Of a DNA stretch of 64,000 bases, positions 62,344 through 64,000 are shown one piece after another. The translations under genes and the position numbers were made by a program. This DNA comes from Mycolicibacterium rufum (GTDB lineage Bacteria; Actinomycetota; Actinomycetes; Mycobacteriales; Mycobacteriaceae), in assembly GCF_022374875.2 (NCBI RefSeq), contig NZ_CP092427.2, forward strand, positions 2,232,001 through 2,296,000, given 5' to 3'. The notes under the pieces are model-generated. The model saw nothing but the letters and a program-made list of their open reading frames with translations. It had not been told where the DNA came from and did not search any database. Numbering within the stretch: position 1 is the stretch's first letter; each line of letters opens with the position of its first letter.

Positions 62344-63584
62344 CGGGAGTTTCCTTCCGTCAGTTCGACGACGTGCAGGGTGGGCAGGGGGTACACCAAC
62401 CGGGCGCCCCAGTCGACGGTGGCGCGCAGCTGGTCGGTGATCTCGGCCTCGAGGTTCCACGGCAGCACCACGATCACGTCGGGCCGGTCCTTGTCCAGCT
62501 GCGCCGGGTCGTGGATGGGGATACGGGCGCCCGGGGTGAATCGCCCGTGTTTGTAGGGATTCCGGTCGACGGTGTACTCGAGCAGATCGGTGCGGATGCC
62601 GCAGTAGTTGAGCAGGGTGTTGCCCTTGCCGGGCGCGCCGTAGCCGACCACCCGCTGCCCACGCGCGCGACAGTCGAGCAGGAACCGCAGCAGGTCGTGA
62701 CGGATCGTCTCGGTCCGCGGCCGCAGCCCGAGATAGCCGTCGACGCGGTGCAGCCCGGCCTCCTCCTCGGCGGCCAACGCGGCGGCGACCCGCGCCGACG
62801 GGGCCATCGCGAGTTCGGCGGGCCGCGCCCACAGGCGCAGCGACCCACCGTGCGTCGGCAGCATCTCGACGTCGACAACGGTCAGGCCGCCCGCGGCGAG
62901 CGCCCTGATCGCCGACAGCACGGTGTAGTACTGGAAGTGCTCGTGATAGACGGTGTCGAACTGGCCGAGCGCGACCAGGTTGAGCGCGTGGTGGACCTCG
63001 ATGCTCACCCAGCCGTCAGCGGCGAGCAGGGTGCGCAAGGACCGGGTGAACCCGTTCAGGTCGGGGACGTGGGCGTAGACGTTGTTGGCGACCACCAGAT
63101 CGGCGGCGCCGTGCCGGGCCCGGACGTCGGCGGCCACCTGCTCGTCGAGGAACGCCGAGATCGTCGGCACGCCGCGGCGGCGCGCCGCCTCCCCGACGTT
63201 GACCGACGGCTCGATACCCAGGCAGCCGATGCCGGCGTCGGCCACGTGCGCCAGCAGGTATCCGTCGTTGCTCGCCACCTCGACGACGAACGAATCCTCA
63301 CGCAACGCAACGCGTTCGGTCGCCTGGGCGACGAAGCGACGCGCGTGCTCGACCCAGCTGTCGGAGAACGAGGAGAAGTAGGCGTACTCGGTGAAGGTCT
63401 CCTCGGGAGTGATCAGCGCCGGAATCTGCAGCAGCAGGCAGTCCTGGCACACCCGCAGGTGCAGCGGGTACGTCGCCTCCGCAACGTCGAGTTCGTCTGC
63501 GGTGAGGAACTTCTCGCACGGCGGGGTGGCGCCGAGGTCCAGCACGCTGTGCATCCTGGCCGATCCGCACAGTCGGCACGTCAT
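62340..63584 (-). CDS. Sugar C-methyltransferase (NovU/TylC3 family)
   Basis: 414 residues. N-terminal zinc-binding cysteines Cys3, Cys6, Cys46 and Cys49, the SAM motif VVEVASNDGYLLAHV (about residues 98-112), NNVYAHVPDLNGF, catalytic-type YHEHFQYYT, HGGSLRLW and a C-terminal fold with VVGYGAPGKGNTLLNYCG. All hallmarks of active C-methyltransferases that add a methyl branch at C3 of an NDP-4-keto-sugar. ATG at 63584 overlaps the upstream partial gene (ATGA). Product would be a branched deoxysugar. Confidence 0.9.
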   Translation of the reverse strand: MTCRLCGSARMHSVLDLGATPPCEKFLTADELDVAEATYPLHLRVCQDCLLLQIPALITPEETFTEYAYFSSFSDSWVEHARRFVAQATERVALREDSFVVEVASNDGYLLAHVADAGIGCLGIEPSVNVGEAARRRGVPTISAFLDEQVAADVRARHGAADLVVANNVYAHVPDLNGFTRSLRTLLAADGWVSIEVHHALNLVALGQFDTVYHEHFQYYTVLSAIRALAAGGLTVVDVEMLPTHGGSLRLWARPAELAMAPSARVAAALAAEEEAGLHRVDGYLGLRPRTETIRHDLLRFLLDCRARGQRVVGYGAPGKGNTLLNYCGIRTDLLEYTVDRNPYKHGRFTPGARIPIHDPAQLDKDRPDVIVVLPWNLEAEITDQLRATVDWGARLVYPLPTLHVVELTEGNSR

Positions 63585-64000
63585 GACCGGCACCCCCCGG
63601 CCTGATAGCGGTAGACGGTGGTGGTCTCGTCCTGCAGCCGCACACACCACACCGGGCTGGTCGCGAATATGTTCTCGAAACGGTCGACGGTCTCCGGCGC
63701 CGCGTAGCCGAAGTAGTCGAACGCTGCCTTGGCGTCGTCGGTGAACACGAAATACGTCTCCCCTGCTGTGGTGGCGGCCTTTTCGGTGACCTGAGCGAAC
63801 TGGCCGGCGTCGGGGAACCCGTCGAGGAACCCGGGCCACCGCTCCGTGATCGGGGTGTCGAAGGAGTCGTCGTGCGCGGCCAGGTCCACCCAGGCGGCCG
63901 TGCCCCGCGTGGGCATGCCGGCCGAGTGCAGACTCCAGATGGTGGCGGGTGGGCGCGCGCCGTCGACGACGTTGTTCAACAGCGCCAGTTCCGAGGGCCG
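63581..64000 (-). CDS. C-terminal fragment of an unrecognised sugar-cluster gene (5' cut)
   Basis: The minus-strand frame is open to base 64000, so the start lies beyond the window; about 139 residues are visible. It has a helix-strand pattern with WSLHSAGMPTRGTAAWVDLA, an acidic middle, TYFVFTDDAKAAFDYFGYAA and a closing strand VWCVRLQDETTTVYRYQAGG. No hydrophobic helix in this part, so any membrane region is upstream. The end could be the soluble tail of a membrane glycosyltransferase, but this is not established. Coupled to the C-methyltransferase by a 4-base overlap. Confidence 0.6.
   Translation of the reverse strand, partial: RPSELALLNNVVDGARPPATIWSLHSAGMPTRGTAAWVDLAAHDDSFDTPITERWPGFLDGFPDAGQFAQVTEKAATTAGETYFVFTDDAKAAFDYFGYAAPETVDRFENIFATSPVWCVRLQDETTTVYRYQAGGCRS

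Noticed and set aside
1..64000. CRISPR arrays, insertion sequences, integrases, tRNA or rRNA genes
   Set aside because: None seen: no regularly spaced repeats, transposase motifs or RNA-gene signatures were recognised.

Overview
The window is a GC-rich (roughly 70 percent by eye) chromosomal segment of a mycobacterium, most likely a fast-growing Mycolicibacterium-type species. Evidence: dense operons with 4-base ATGA/GTGA overlaps, many GTG starts, promoters that look leaderless, and a gene order that, as I recall it, runs antiparallel to Mycobacterium tuberculosis Rv0495c to Rv0541c (ppx1, galE2, bS22, proC, hadD, serB1-like, hemA-hemC-hemD-hemB, hemL, ccsA-resB-ccdA-thioredoxin, menA, mtnP-like, galE3). 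No rRNA, tRNA, insertion sequence, prophage or CRISPR array was seen.

Layout. 0-2.9 kb: an Asp23/AmaP envelope-stress operon ending in a phospholipase D gene cut by the window edge, behind a near-consensus SigF promoter. 2.9-7.7 kb: a polytopic membrane protein, then an opposing operon of glycosyltransferase, DUF2064 protein, methyltransferase, a membrane molybdopterin oxidoreductase and a small membrane protein. 7.8-9.6 kb: a two-component system followed by a perfect 16-bp inverted repeat. 9.6-12.6 kb: a nitronate monooxygenase-like gene with a palindromic operator candidate, galE3-like and MTA phosphorylase. 12.7-15.6 kb: a large Emb-type arabinosyltransferase paralogue outside the emb locus. 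15.9-16.8 kb: menA.

16.8-27 kb is accessory relative to the M. tuberculosis order. It holds a coupled DyP-type peroxidase cluster with four small or unknown partners, a Clp_N-domain gene, and a divergent MoxR-DUF58-VWA membrane cluster. 27-34.6 kb is the conserved cytochrome c maturation operon ending in hemL. 35-36.4 kb contains two decayed tandem copies of an exported mycobacterial protein. 36.3-40.1 kb carries P450, flavin/PNPOx-like, TetR and DUF2236 genes. 40.2-46.8 kb holds small membrane proteins and the heme operon. 46.8-57.5 kb is the conserved lipid, proline and polyphosphate neighbourhood.

57.4-64 kb is a tightly coupled minus-strand nucleotide-sugar cluster: cytidylyltransferase, two C-methyltransferase-type proteins (one fused to a class III aminotransferase), an NAD-dependent epimerase and a PIG-L deacetylase. 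It looks dedicated to an unusual branched amino sugar and, with the DyP cluster, is the best candidate for an undescribed system. The cluster continues past base 64000.
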